Numbered from the stretch's first letter, positions 14,519 through 24,253 are shown. The stretch: 44,857 nt of DNA from Gammaproteobacteria bacterium (GCA_019747795.1 JAIEQK010000007.1:1-44857), one strand, 5' to 3'. Numbers and translations: made by a program. The notes: a model not told the origin generated them from the sequence alone.

Positions 14519-15372
14519 AGGTGGGCGCGATACCAGCCGAGCGCGGCCTCGGCGGCGGCGTCCTGCAGGTCCATGTAGACGTCGTAGTGGCGGCAGTCGA
14601 AGGTGACGAGGCGCTTGGGCTCGCCGCCGGTGGCGAACGCCGCCTCCTGCCACGCGGTCGGCGTGGTGGTGTCGCGCCCTGCGATGATCATCATGAGCGG
14701 CGTCGGCGCGATGGACGGGATGAAGCGCTCGGGCTCGTAGCTGCGCAGCAGATCGAAAGACCGCAGCGTGAGCTCGTTGCGATAGCGCCCCTCCGTGTCC
14801 TTGCGCGCCACCCACTCGGCGGTCTCCGAGCCCTTGGTCGCGGCGGCGGTGACTGCCGGCGGCGCGCCGCGCCGACGCGCATCGCGGTCGGCGTCGAGCC
14901 GCGCGAGAAAGGCCGCGCGCTTGTCGGCCGGCACCCAGGTCTCGAAGGTCCGGGCGCCGCTGGTCAGGGGCACCTGCGAGACCACGCAGCGCACGCGACG
15001 GTCGAGCGCGCTCACCGTCAGCACGTGGCCGCCGGCGTAGCTCGTGCCCCACAGGCCGAGACGTTCGCCGTCGATCTCGGGCAGGGTGCGCACGAAGGAG
15101 ATGGCGTCGCGCATGTCCGCGACCTGGCGCCAGGGATCGGTCTCGCCGCGCGGGAAGCCGCCGCTGCGGCCCCAGTTGCGATGGTCGTAGGCGAAGCACG
15201 CGTAGCCGCCGGCGACGAAACGCTCGGCGTAGCCGGCGAGATCCAGGTCGACGATGCCGGACAGGCCGTGGGCCAGCACGATCACCGGGTGCGGCCCCGC
15301 GCCCGCAGGCTTCATCAGCCAACCGTAGAGCGCGGTGCCTTCGACCTCGAAGTTGAATTCCTGCTTGTCCAT
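14515..15372 (-). CDS. Alpha/beta hydrolase, dienelactone hydrolase-like
   Basis: The start is the ATG at 15372 preceded by GAGGGTGTG (an in-frame GTG lies one codon upstream). The 285-residue protein has VIVLAHGLSG (oxyanion loop), the nucleophile elbow GTSYAG with S111, an acidic residue in MIIAGRDTTTP and a His near DCRHYDVY. This gives a complete Ser-Asp-His set. Substrate unknown; esterase or small-molecule hydrolase is likely. It lies 7 bp after the cupin gene and overlaps the HD gene, so all four genes (cupin, hydrolase, HD, YchJ-like) form an apparent operon. Confidence 0.85.
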   Translation of the reverse strand: MDKQEFNFEVEGTALYGWLMKPAGAGPHPVIVLAHGLSGIVDLDLAGYAERFVAGGYACFAYDHRNWGRSGGFPRGETDPWRQVADMRDAISFVRTLPEIDGERLGLWGTSYAGGHVLTVSALDRRVRCVVSQVPLTSGARTFETWVPADKRAAFLARLDADRDARRRGAPPAVTAAATKGSETAEWVARKDTEGRYRNELTLRSFDLLRSYEPERFIPSIAPTPLMMIIAGRDTTTPTAWQEAAFATGGEPKRLVTFDCRHYDVYMDLQDAAAEAALGWYRAHL

Positions 15373-15379
15373 CACACCC

Positions 15380-15712
15380 TCAGCGCTGCTTCAGTTCGAC
15401 CAGGATGGCGCGATACTCGTCGCCCGCGTTGCGCGCGGTCTCGACGTGGCCCTTGGGCACGAGATCGGCGGTGCCGGGACGTGGACGATAGGTGAAGTGT
15501 TCACCGAGCGCGCCGCCGGTGCCGTCGTGGAATTGGACCTCGAAAGGCCCCTCGCCGCGCACGTTGACCAGGAAGTAGTCGTGGGTGTGGGCGTGCTTCT
15601 CGAGCGTGGCGCCGGCCGGTACGACCTGGTTCCACACACGCACGTAGTCGTCTTCGTAGAGGATGCGGGTCGCGATGGGCGCGAGCCCCTCGCCTTGGCT
15701 TGATTCGCTCAT
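15380..15712 (-). CDS. Small cupin-domain protein
   Basis: The 110-residue protein is a single cupin barrel: VWNQVVPAGATLEKHAHTHDYFLVNVRG carries the first motif with three His in KHAHTHD, and the second motif region is PKGHVETARNAGDEYRAILVELK. It likely binds a divalent metal. Stand-alone cupins of this size cannot be assigned a substrate by sequence. It is the first gene of the minus-strand operon and is divergent from the FAD monooxygenase (111 bp apart). Confidence 0.8.
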   Translation of the reverse strand: MSESSQGEGLAPIATRILYEDDYVRVWNQVVPAGATLEKHAHTHDYFLVNVRGEGPFEVQFHDGTGGALGEHFTYRPRPGTADLVPKGHVETARNAGDEYRAILVELKQR

Positions 15713-15823
15713 GGTTCACCTCCCCGGTACCAGTCGCTGTTCCCATTCTGCCAGAGCCGTCCCGCCGCGGTCGCCACCCGCGCTATAGTGGCCCGGTCAG
15801 GGTGATCGGAGGGAGGGTCGCGC

Positions 15824-17422
15824 ATGACGGGAGGCACGGGGCTCAGCATCGCCGTGGTCGGCGGATCGATCGCCGGCTGCACGGTGGCCATCGAACTCGC
15901 GCGACGCGGCTCGGCGGTGACCTTGTTCGAGCGCTCGGGCGAGGAGTTGAAGGACCGGGGCGCCGGCCTCGGCGTGCCGAACTCGGTCATCGCGACCTTC
16001 GCCGCGCGCGACCTGGTGGACGCCGACCTGCCCTACTTCCCCGCGCCCGCCTTCCTGCGCATCCGCCGCTCGGCCGCCGAGCCGCGCTACGGCCACCTCG
16101 CCTGGCGCCAGCCTGCCAAGCTCGCGGCGCTGAACTGGGGCGGGCTGTATCGCAACCTGCGCAAGCGCGTGCCGGACGGCGTGTACCGCACCCGTCGCCA
16201 GGTGGTGGGCCTCGCGCAGCCGGATGCGTCGGGTGTCGTGCTGCGTTTCGCCGACGGCGAGCAGGCGCGCTTCGATCTCGTGGTGTGCGCCGACGGCTAC
16301 GCCTCGCTCGGCCGCCAGACCCTGTTCCCGGACGTCAAACTGAACTATGCCGGCTACGTGCTGTGGCGCGGCTGCCTGCCGGAGGCGGCGCTGTCCGAAT
16401 CGCCGCCGCTCGAGACCGGCATTCGCTGCGTGGGCTACGACGGCGGCCACGGCATCTTCTACTTCGTGCCCGGGGCCGACGATTCGGTGGCGGTCGGCGA
16501 GCGGCTGGTGAACTGGGGCGTCTACGTGCCGGTGCCTGCGGACGAGCTCGAGGCCTTCATGACCGACAAGACCGCGCGCGTGCACCAGGGATCGCTGCCG
16601 CCCGGCATGATGCCGCTCGCGACCGAGCAGGCACTGAAGGCGCGAATCATGCCGGTGATGCCGGACTACTACGCCGAGATCCTGGCCAAGAGCCCGGACA
16701 CCTTCGCCTACGCCATCTACGACTGCCAGGTGCCGGCCTACCGCATCGGCCGCATCTGCCTCGCGGGTGACGCCGGGGCCTTCGCCCGCCCGCATACGGG
16801 CGCCGGCGCGCTGAAGGGCATCAACGACGCCATCGCGCTCGGCGACGCGCTCGCCGCGCACGACGACCTCGACGCGGCGCTGGACGCCTGGAACGCCGAA
16901 CGCACCGTCGCCAACAACGAACTGGTGCGCTTCGGCAACCAGCTCGGCCGCGCCTTCGTCACGGAGATCCCGGACTGGTCATGCATGGACGCGCCGGCCA
17001 TGGAGGCCTGGTACAACCAGGCCGTGACCATCCCCTCGGAGTACCTCGCCGCGCGCGGCATCGGCGATAATCCGAGGCCTGAAGGCCCTCGGATCCCGCA
17101 TCGATGTCGACCAACGCCCAGATACTCGCCGCCGTGCCGCTCTTCGCCCTGCTCGACGAACAGGAGCGCGCGCTGCTCGCCGAGCGGGTCGACGAGGTGC
17201 GCTTCGATGCCGGCGAGACCATCTTCCATTACGGCGACCCGGGCGACTCGATGTACGTCATCGTCGGCGGCACGGTGGACCTCACGGTCAAGACCAAGAC
17301 CGGCGAGAACATCGTGCTGGAGTCCCCGGAAGCCGGCGACTTCTTCGGCGAGATCTCCCTGCTCGACGAAGGCCCGCGCACCGCGACCGCGACCGCGTCG
17401 ACCGCGGTGGATGCGCTCATGA
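15824..17422 (+). CDS. FAD-dependent monooxygenase with anomalous 3' end
   Basis: The N-terminal Rossmann motif is SIAVVGGSIAGCTVAIELARR (GxGxxG-like, GGSIAG). The middle carries LVVCADGYAS, and the C-terminal FAD motif is ICLAGDAGAFARPHTGAGA near residues 312-328 (GD at the ribityl-binding position). This fits the PHBH-like monooxygenase fold up to about residue 415 (base ~17065). After that the frame has no stop until 17422 and runs 318 bp into the next gene, with Pro/Arg/Ser-rich sequence typical of a wrong-frame read. A TAA at 17068-17070 in another frame marks the expected end, so a frameshift or sequence error near 17050-17065 is probable. Confidence 0.8.
   Translation: MTGGTGLSIAVVGGSIAGCTVAIELARRGSAVTLFERSGEELKDRGAGLGVPNSVIATFAARDLVDADLPYFPAPAFLRIRRSAAEPRYGHLAWRQPAKLAALNWGGLYRNLRKRVPDGVYRTRRQVVGLAQPDASGVVLRFADGEQARFDLVVCADGYASLGRQTLFPDVKLNYAGYVLWRGCLPEAALSESPPLETGIRCVGYDGGHGIFYFVPGADDSVAVGERLVNWGVYVPVPADELEAFMTDKTARVHQGSLPPGMMPLATEQALKARIMPVMPDYYAEILAKSPDTFAYAIYDCQVPAYRIGRICLAGDAGAFARPHTGAGALKGINDAIALGDALAAHDDLDAALDAWNAERTVANNELVRFGNQLGRAFVTEIPDWSCMDAPAMEAWYNQAVTIPSEYLAARGIGDNPRPEGPRIPHRCRPTPRYSPPCRSSPCSTNRSARCSPSGSTRCASMPARPSSITATRATRCTSSSAARWTSRSRPRPARTSCWSPRKPATSSARSPCSTKARAPRPRPRRPRWMRS
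17072..17092 (+). terminator. Hairpin at the expected end of the FAD gene
   Basis: CCGAGGCCT (17072-17080) pairs with AGGCCCTCGG (17083-17092, one bulge) around a tiny loop, immediately after an out-of-frame TAA (17068-17070). It looks like a short terminator or spacer hairpin and supports the view that the upstream gene should end here. No clear T-tract follows. Confidence 0.35.
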
Positions 17423-17970
17423 TCGACCGCGACGACCTCGACGAACTGTTCCGCCTGCGGCCGACCGCGGCGCTGGACGTGCTCGCGGCCACCGGCCGTC
17501 GCCTGCGCCACGCGGCGGTGCTCCTGCGCAACGCCGCGACCCGTAATCCCAACGAGGACCTCGAGGACCGCCGCAGCTTCGTCATGAAGGCGGCCGACTG
17601 GATCGCGGCCTGGACCGGCAGCCTGCAGTTCCTGGGCCTGCACATCCTGTGGTTCGGCGCGTGGCTCGGCTGGAACAGCCTCGTGCCCGAGGCGCGGCGC
17701 TTCGATCCCTTTCCCTTCGGCTTCCTGACGCTCGTGGTGTCGCTGGAGGCGATCATCCTCTCGGTGTTCGTGCTGCTGAGCCAGAACCGCCAGGTGGAGC
17801 GCGACCGGGTGCGGAACGACGTCGAGTACGACGTGAACCTCAAGGCCGAGATGCAGATCGCGCACCTCCACGAGAAGTTCGACGAGAACTACGCCGAGAT
17901 GCACAAGCGCCTGGAGCGCATCGAGCAGCGGCTCGGCACGCGCGGCCCGGCCAGCGCCGCGACGCGCTGA
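17104..17970 (+). CDS. Cyclic-nucleotide-binding domain fused to DUF1003 membrane domain
   Basis: The 288-residue protein has a CNMP-binding domain at ~8-120 (LFALLDEQERALLAERVD; GDSMYVIVGGTVDLTV; the phosphate-binding cassette FFGEISLLDEGPRTATATA). A DUF1003 region follows at ~155-265 with two hydrophobic segments (LQFLGLHILWFGAWLGW and FLTLVVSLEAIILSVFVLL) and a helical cytoplasmic tail ending in DVNLKAEMQIAHLHEKFD. The Arg in PRTATA sits where cyclic nucleotide phosphate is bound, so ligand binding is plausible. DUF1003 proteins are of unknown role. It starts 12 bp after the FAD gene's apparent end hairpin. Confidence 0.87.
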   Translation: MSTNAQILAAVPLFALLDEQERALLAERVDEVRFDAGETIFHYGDPGDSMYVIVGGTVDLTVKTKTGENIVLESPEAGDFFGEISLLDEGPRTATATASTAVDALMIDRDDLDELFRLRPTAALDVLAATGRRLRHAAVLLRNAATRNPNEDLEDRRSFVMKAADWIAAWTGSLQFLGLHILWFGAWLGWNSLVPEARRFDPFPFGFLTLVVSLEAIILSVFVLLSQNRQVERDRVRNDVEYDVNLKAEMQIAHLHEKFDENYAEMHKRLERIEQRLGTRGPASAATR

Positions 17971-18017
17971 GCGACCCACTCCATCGGGGCGGCCGGGCTG
18001 GTGTAAGCTCACGCCCA

Positions 18018-18033
18018 GCGCGCCGCGGCGCGC
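18018..18033. other. 16-bp perfect palindrome upstream of thiolase
   Basis: GCGCGCCGCGGCGCGC is an exact palindrome in the 100-bp gap between the cyclic-nucleotide/DUF1003 gene and the thiolase gene. It could be a short operator or part of a terminator, but high GC makes such palindromes likely by chance. Confidence 0.25.
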
Positions 18034-18070
18034 AGCCTCTCACTAATCGCCACTCGCAACGGACGGGACC

Positions 18071-19234
18071 ATGAGCATCAAGGGCAAGGCGTACATCGCC
18101 GGCATTTACGAACACCCGACGCGCAAGGCCGAGGGCATCCCCATCGCGCAGCTCCACGCCGAAGTAGCCAAGGGCGCGCTCGAGGACGCTGGGCTCGGTC
18201 TGCGCGACGTCGACGCTTACTTCTGCGCGGGCGACGCGCCCGGCCTGGGCGGACTGTCCATGGCCGACTATCTCGGCCTCGACGTGCGCCACAGCGACAC
18301 CACCGAGACCGGCGGCTCGTCCTACCTGCTGCACGTGAACCACGCGGCGCAGGCCATCGCCACGGGCAAGTGCAAGGTGGCGCTGATTACCCTCGCCGGC
18401 AAGCCGCGCACCGGCGGTGCGCCGCCGGGACGGCCGCCGATGGCCGTGCAGCCCCCGGACCTGCCCTTCGAGTCGCCGTTCAAGCCGACGGTGCTGAACA
18501 TCTACGCGATGGTCGCGCGCCGCCACATGCACGACCACGGCACGACCGCCGAGCAGCTCGCCTGGATCAAGGTCGCGGCCTCGCACCACGCGCAGCACAA
18601 CCCGCACGCGATGCTGCGCGACGTGGTGACGGTGGAGGACGTGGTCAACTCACCGATCGTGGCCGATCCGCTGCATCGCCTCGACTGCTGCGTGGTGTCG
18701 GACGGCGGCGGCGCGATCGTGGTGGTGGCGCCGGAGATCGCCGCCCAGCTGAAGCGGCCCAAGGTGCGCGTCATCGGCGCGGGCGAGGCCATCAAGCACA
18801 TGCGCGGCGGCAAGGTCGATCTCAGCCACTCGGCCGGCCAGTGGTCGGCGGCCAAGGCCTTCGAGGAAGCCGGCGTCAAGCCCGGCGACATCAAGTACGC
18901 CTCGCTCTACGACAGCTTCACCATCACCGTGCTCATGCAGATCGAAGACATCGGCTTCTGCGCGCGCGGCCAGGGCGGACGCTTCGTCGCCGACGGCGGA
19001 CTGATTTCGGGCGTCGGCAAGCTCCCCTTCAACACCGACGGCGGCGGCCTGTGCAACAACCACCCGGGCAACCGCGGCGGCATGACCAAGGTGCTGGAAG
19101 CGGTGCGCCAGCTGCGCGGCGAAGCGCACCCTGCGGTGCAAGTGAAGAACTGCGATCTCGCGCTCGCCCACGGCACCGGCGGTTACCTCGGCACGCGCCA
19201 CGGCAGTGGCACCCTGATTCTCGAGAGGGCCTGA
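18071..19234 (+). CDS. Thiolase-superfamily protein (SCP2-type), lacking catalytic Cys
   Basis: The 387-residue protein follows thiolase topology: YIAGIYEHPTRKAEG at the start, GSSYLLHVNHAAQAI at the usual nucleophile region, and a C-terminal region with CNNHPGNRGGMTKV and ALAHGTGGYLGTRHGSGT (His and Gly-rich catalytic area). The standard Cys in G-x-C-S-S is replaced by Ser (TGGSSY), as in the non-classical SCP2-thiolase/lipid-transfer subgroup, many of which act with a DUF35 partner in CoA-ester side-chain metabolism, including retro-aldol steps in steroid degradation. The DUF35 protein is 3 bp downstream. Confidence 0.85.
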   Translation: MSIKGKAYIAGIYEHPTRKAEGIPIAQLHAEVAKGALEDAGLGLRDVDAYFCAGDAPGLGGLSMADYLGLDVRHSDTTETGGSSYLLHVNHAAQAIATGKCKVALITLAGKPRTGGAPPGRPPMAVQPPDLPFESPFKPTVLNIYAMVARRHMHDHGTTAEQLAWIKVAASHHAQHNPHAMLRDVVTVEDVVNSPIVADPLHRLDCCVVSDGGGAIVVVAPEIAAQLKRPKVRVIGAGEAIKHMRGGKVDLSHSAGQWSAAKAFEEAGVKPGDIKYASLYDSFTITVLMQIEDIGFCARGQGGRFVADGGLISGVGKLPFNTDGGGLCNNHPGNRGGMTKVLEAVRQLRGEAHPAVQVKNCDLALAHGTGGYLGTRHGSGTLILERA

Positions 19235-19237
19235 GCG

Positions 19238-19621
19238 ATGAACGACAAGACCAAGGACGCCTTCAGCGCGGATACCGCGCTCGAAGCCTACTGGAGCGCG
19301 GCCGCGGAAGGCCGCCTGCTGCTGAAGAAGTGCGAGGACTGCGGTGAAGTGCACTACTACCCGCGGCCGCTCTGCCCCTTCTGCATGAGCGCCAACACCA
19401 CCTGGCTCGAAGCCAGCGGAGACGGCGAGATCTATTCCTGGTCGGTCGAGCGGCGCGGCGCCCCGCCCTACGCCATCGCCTTCGTCGCCCTGCCGGAAGG
19501 TCCGACCCTGCTGACCAACATCGTCGACTGCGACCTGGACGCGCTCAGCGTGGGGCAGAAGGTGAAGCTCGCCTTCGAGACCCGCGAAGAGCGGCCGGTG
19601 CCGGTGTTCCGGCTGGCCTGA
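19238..19621 (+). CDS. DUF35 zinc-ribbon/OB-fold protein, thiolase partner
   Basis: The 127-residue protein has an N-terminal helix, a rubredoxin-like zinc ribbon (CEDC at ~32-35 and CPFC at ~46-49), then an OB-fold (GDGEIYSWSVERRGAPPYAIAFVALPEGPTLL...VGQKVKLAFE). DUF35 proteins bind acyl-CoA and pair with thiolase-like proteins. The 3-bp gap after the thiolase supports a stable complex. Ends before a strong bidirectional terminator. Confidence 0.9.
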   Translation: MNDKTKDAFSADTALEAYWSAAAEGRLLLKKCEDCGEVHYYPRPLCPFCMSANTTWLEASGDGEIYSWSVERRGAPPYAIAFVALPEGPTLLTNIVDCDLDALSVGQKVKLAFETREERPVPVFRLA

Positions 19622-19644
19622 GCCGGGCGCGACTGTCGTCCACA

Positions 19645-19672
19645 GGGAAAGACCCCGCACGGGGTCTTTCCC
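19645..19672. terminator. Bidirectional terminator between convergent genes
   Basis: GGGAAAGACCCC and GGGGTCTTTCCC form a perfect 12-bp stem with a GCAC loop, between the DUF35 gene (plus) and the CpXC gene (minus). A-rich and T-rich arms suit termination from both sides. Confidence 0.8.
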
Positions 19673-19680
19673 GCGACGCT

Positions 19681-20382
19681 TCAGGCCGCCGCGGCCTCCT
19701 CCGGCACCAAGAGCCGGTTCATGTCGACGAACGGCCCCGCGCTCAAGGTCTCGCGCAGGGTGCGCCAGGCCTCGGGATCGTTCACCGCCAGGTCGTATAG
19801 CGCGCGCGGCGCTTCGACCGCCTCCACCGGCGTTTCGCTCGCGCCGACGTACCACAGGAAGCGGAGCGTCCCTTCATCTCCGAGACCCTCGAAACGCAGT
19901 TCCGCGTCGTCGGCCAGCGGCATCTGTTCGAGCGCGCGGAAGAGCAGCACCTTGACGTACTCGACCGCCACATCGTCCAAGCCGGCGGCTTCGATCAAGA
20001 GCTTCTCCCGCAGCGCGCTCCAGCCGAACACCACGCGGACCTGGAGATCCGCGCCGGTCGCCTGCGCGGCCGCCGGCGCGCCGTCCCCGTAGCTTTCGTC
20101 GAATATGACGCGCGCCGCGGTCTCGAACGCCGACCAGTGCGCCAGGTCGGATACGGACTTGGCGAGGATCCACTGATTGCGCCGGATATCGAGATACGTG
20201 AGATGCGGCTCGGGACGCAGCGCCGCGCCGCATTGCTCGCAGGCAAAGCGCTGGTAGCTGCGATCGATGATGGCGTCGCGCAGGTCAGCGCGGCGCGACG
20301 CGTTCAGCGTGAACGCAACGTCCACCTGCTGCGCGTGCTGGCATGACGGGCAGGCGATTTCCTGAGTCTCGAACAGTGACAT
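19681..20382 (-). CDS. CpXC-domain protein
   Basis: The 233-residue protein begins with IACPSCQHAQQVDVAFTLN (CPSC at ~11-14) and has a second CEQC at ~48-51, forming the CpXC zinc-ribbon. RPEPHLTYLDIRRNQWI continues the family pattern. The C-terminal half is acidic and unassigned. CpXC proteins are uncharacterised and often stand beside secreted or toxin-like proteins. It lies 52 bp downstream of the large metalloprotease gene on the same strand, so co-transcription is likely. Confidence 0.75.
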   Translation of the reverse strand: MSLFETQEIACPSCQHAQQVDVAFTLNASRRADLRDAIIDRSYQRFACEQCGAALRPEPHLTYLDIRRNQWILAKSVSDLAHWSAFETAARVIFDESYGDGAPAAAQATGADLQVRVVFGWSALREKLLIEAAGLDDVAVEYVKVLLFRALEQMPLADDAELRFEGLGDEGTLRFLWYVGASETPVEAVEAPRALYDLAVNDPEAWRTLRETLSAGPFVDMNRLLVPEEAAAA

Positions 20383-20434
20383 GGTGGCTACTCAAAATTT
20401 AGGGAACGTGCCGATGCGCGACATCACTCGGGCC

Positions 20435-22660
20435 TCAAGTCCGCTTGGGGGCCTTCTTGCCCTCCTCGCTCTTGAGCCACTTGGCGACCTCGTGCGTTTC
20501 CGACAGCTTGCCGATGTGGTGGGCCGCATAGGCCTCGGCAAACCACTCGCCCGGCGCCCGAAACTGGTAATCGACCACGATATCGCCGCGCGCCGACAGG
20601 TCGTAGCTCCACCAATCGTCCTTGTACGCCTCCTGGTAGACGCGCCCCTTGATCGCGTATTTCTTCGCGGCCGAGCTGCCCTTGTCCCACAGGCCATTCT
20701 CGCCGCCCGACATGACCACGTTCTTCACCCAATCGTTGACTTCGTGCTTGGCGAGCGCCTTGAAGTCCGGCTTGGTCTTGGTGTCGGTGAAATCGGTCGA
20801 TCCGCCGCCGACATTGCCGTAGGTAGCGGTCGGCGATTCGCCGCGCAGCGCGATGCGCGCGCAGACCTCCCGATAGGCAAGCCCCTTGGGGCCCTCCTTG
20901 TCGCATGCCTGGGTGACCTTCTTCCATTCATCGGTGAAGTCGCGCGCCGCATCGTCGACCGTCAATTGTTCATCGCCTTTGGGTGCGACGACCTTGCGGC
21001 ACTCCACGGCCGCCACTACGGCCGGGTGTCGCACGAACTCGGCCTCGGTCTTGGGCAGCGAGTCAGCGACCGCCTGCGCCATCATCCAGTCCGATGAGAG
21101 TTTCGGATCCTTATCGGGGCTCACCGCCTTGGTGCCCGGCGCGGGCTTGCGGTTGCGCGCCACGCTCTGCAGGTAATTGAACAGGAAGGAACGCGGGTAC
21201 TGGGGAAACGCCGCGAAGAAACCCTTGGCCTCCGCCCCGGCCGTAAGGGCCTCGATCTCGTTGCTCTTCTTCCAGCCGCCATAGGCCGTAGCAGTCCCGT
21301 TCTTGTCCATGAAGCCCGTCTTGTCGTCGACCGCATGCGCGACCTCGTGATAGGCGAAGTCCTGGAACTCGTTCACCAACCAATCGCCCTTACCGGTGTA
21401 ATGCGGATTGCCGATGGTGTGTTTCAGATTATTGAACATGCCGCGCGGACCGCTGGTCTGCTTGAGGTTCAGCACCACGGTCTTGTCCTTGCTCTGAAAC
21501 CAACTGGCGTCGTCCTCGCGCGTCCTGCGCAGCGCCAGGAAGCTCGGGTTGTCCACCACATGCCCGGCAGGCAGATCCTTCAGAAGCTTGTACAGCTTCG
21601 GCAGGATCTTCGACGAGTAGACCGGCTCGGTGACCTTCTTGTTGCACTTTGGACACTTGGCGCCCGCGTCCAGGTCGGAGGGGCCGCAATCGCAACGATT
21701 ATCGCGATCGAGCTGGATACCGAAGCGCGCCTGCAGCGCGCCCATCGCGAGACGCTTGTCCGCAGCGCTGCTGGCCGTCCCGCCCATATTGTCCATGGCG
21801 AGATCCATCTGCTTGCGCAGCTCCGCCACGCTCGCTTCACAGTCGTTCTTGGCCTGCAGCTGATCGCGATACCGATACTCCGAGCCTGCCTTGATGTACC
21901 GCGCGATGGCGTCCTCGAAGGTGGCGATCTGCTGCGCGATCGCCGTCGGTGGCGGATCTCCGAAATCCTTTTGCTTGATACTCGATTGTATGGCCTTGCG
22001 CGCCTGTTCGAGCTTCTTCCAGCCCTCCTTCGTCTCGGCGAGCATCTCCGCCAGCGCCACTTCGACAGCTTTGGTTGCCTCGCCGATGCGCGTGAAGGCG
22101 AGCACGGAATCGCCGTCCCGCGCGAGGCTCTCGGCCACGTTGCGAATCATGCGCGCGTCGTCGGCAAGTTTCTGCTTCTCCTTCGGCAGCTGGACCGCGT
22201 CGAGCTCCTTGAACACCGTTCCAGCCATGCCCTTGGTGTTGTACTTGACGAATTCCTCCCACTTGGTCACCGCGGTCTTCACGCCGCCGATGCCGAGCTT
22301 GAGCGCATCGATGGCCGCGGTCGCCGCCTTCTCGTCGAGGTCCTTGGCGGTACGCAGGCGCGCGGCTTCCTCGTCGGCATACTTCAGACGTTCCAGCGCG
22401 CGTTCGACGCCGCGCGTCTCGGCGTCCACGGACAACTGCTTCTTGACCTCGGCCGCGAGGTCGTCGACGGCCTTGCGGAACACCGTCGGGTCGTACCCCC
22501 CGCTCGGCACCGACGATGGATCGCTCACCGTGTTCAGGGAATCGGATGTCCCGGACTGGCTGCCGCTGACTCGCAACCCGCGCGTGGAACTCAACACCAG
22601 ACCTACCGCGGACGAGCGCCTGCGAGTCTGCACATTGTTATTGTCGGAACCGGTGGCCAT
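20435..22660 (-). CDS. Large putative zinc metalloprotease, uncharacterised
   Basis: The 741-residue protein has no signal peptide. A Ser/Gly/Arg-rich leader (1-55) is followed by a long helical region (~55-310). A zinc-ribbon-like CDCG...CPKC cluster sits at about 322-341. The metallopeptidase part has HEVAH at 438-442 (YHEVAHAVDDKTGF), and a second conserved-looking GEWFAEAYAAHH at 704-715, where E705 or E709 could be the third zinc ligand as in lethal-factor-like gluzincins. Catalysis is inferred from motif only. The ribosome-binding site is weak. A candidate toxin or effector, but no secretion system or immunity gene is visible apart from the neighbouring CpXC protein. Confidence 0.65.
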   Translation of the reverse strand: MATGSDNNNVQTRRRSSAVGLVLSSTRGLRVSGSQSGTSDSLNTVSDPSSVPSGGYDPTVFRKAVDDLAAEVKKQLSVDAETRGVERALERLKYADEEAARLRTAKDLDEKAATAAIDALKLGIGGVKTAVTKWEEFVKYNTKGMAGTVFKELDAVQLPKEKQKLADDARMIRNVAESLARDGDSVLAFTRIGEATKAVEVALAEMLAETKEGWKKLEQARKAIQSSIKQKDFGDPPPTAIAQQIATFEDAIARYIKAGSEYRYRDQLQAKNDCEASVAELRKQMDLAMDNMGGTASSAADKRLAMGALQARFGIQLDRDNRCDCGPSDLDAGAKCPKCNKKVTEPVYSSKILPKLYKLLKDLPAGHVVDNPSFLALRRTREDDASWFQSKDKTVVLNLKQTSGPRGMFNNLKHTIGNPHYTGKGDWLVNEFQDFAYHEVAHAVDDKTGFMDKNGTATAYGGWKKSNEIEALTAGAEAKGFFAAFPQYPRSFLFNYLQSVARNRKPAPGTKAVSPDKDPKLSSDWMMAQAVADSLPKTEAEFVRHPAVVAAVECRKVVAPKGDEQLTVDDAARDFTDEWKKVTQACDKEGPKGLAYREVCARIALRGESPTATYGNVGGGSTDFTDTKTKPDFKALAKHEVNDWVKNVVMSGGENGLWDKGSSAAKKYAIKGRVYQEAYKDDWWSYDLSARGDIVVDYQFRAPGEWFAEAYAAHHIGKLSETHEVAKWLKSEEGKKAPKRT

Positions 22661-23159
22661 AGAGGTAACTGAAACTGTCCTGGGTCGATGTTGTTTGAAG
22701 CTGCGGCCGGCGGCTGCGCTTGCGGCAGCACATCACGGCGATCACAGGTAATGCGGAGAGGGCAGGACTTGACCCCACCAGGGGCCTTGGCCCTTGCCTG
22801 ATATCAAGACCGGTAAAGTCGATGGCTCTGGCATCTCTCCGAGCGGCCGCAGTCTAGCAAAGGCCGGGTTCGGTAGTCGCCGGGCTCCGCGACGGATCGC
22901 GTGCGACCGACCCGGGTTTCGACGAGCGCTGGTTCATCCTGGGTGGGTTCGATGAAGGGCGAGAGCCACAGGCGCTCGGCGCCGACAGCGCCTGCCAATC
23001 CGCAGCGGGCTGCGTCGCTGCGAGGTGAGAGGACAGTTTCGCTGGTCGGGGCATCGTGGCGCCGCCGAGGTCGGTCTCGCCTTGGCTTGCGCTCGGCAGG
23101 GGTCTCTATGTCGTCCGCACCGAGCCTGACACCAAGGCGATGGCGGAGTGGCGCCCGCG
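22661..23159. other. Gap of ~500 bp without a gene
   Basis: No supported gene, RNA or repeat is visible between the metalloprotease start and the aldo/keto reductase stop. Short open frames here lack ribosome-binding sites and look like GC-rich noise. The promoter of the minus-strand metalloprotease should lie in the part next to 22661. Confidence 0.5.
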
Positions 23160-24227
<1,068 letters not shown>

Positions 24228-24253
24228 CTAGTCTTGAGGAATCGCATGCACTC

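Noticed and set aside
18650-19855. Minus-strand open frame of 401 codons over the thiolase and DUF35 genes
   Set aside because: Antisense shadow of strongly coding genes; no recognisable motif.
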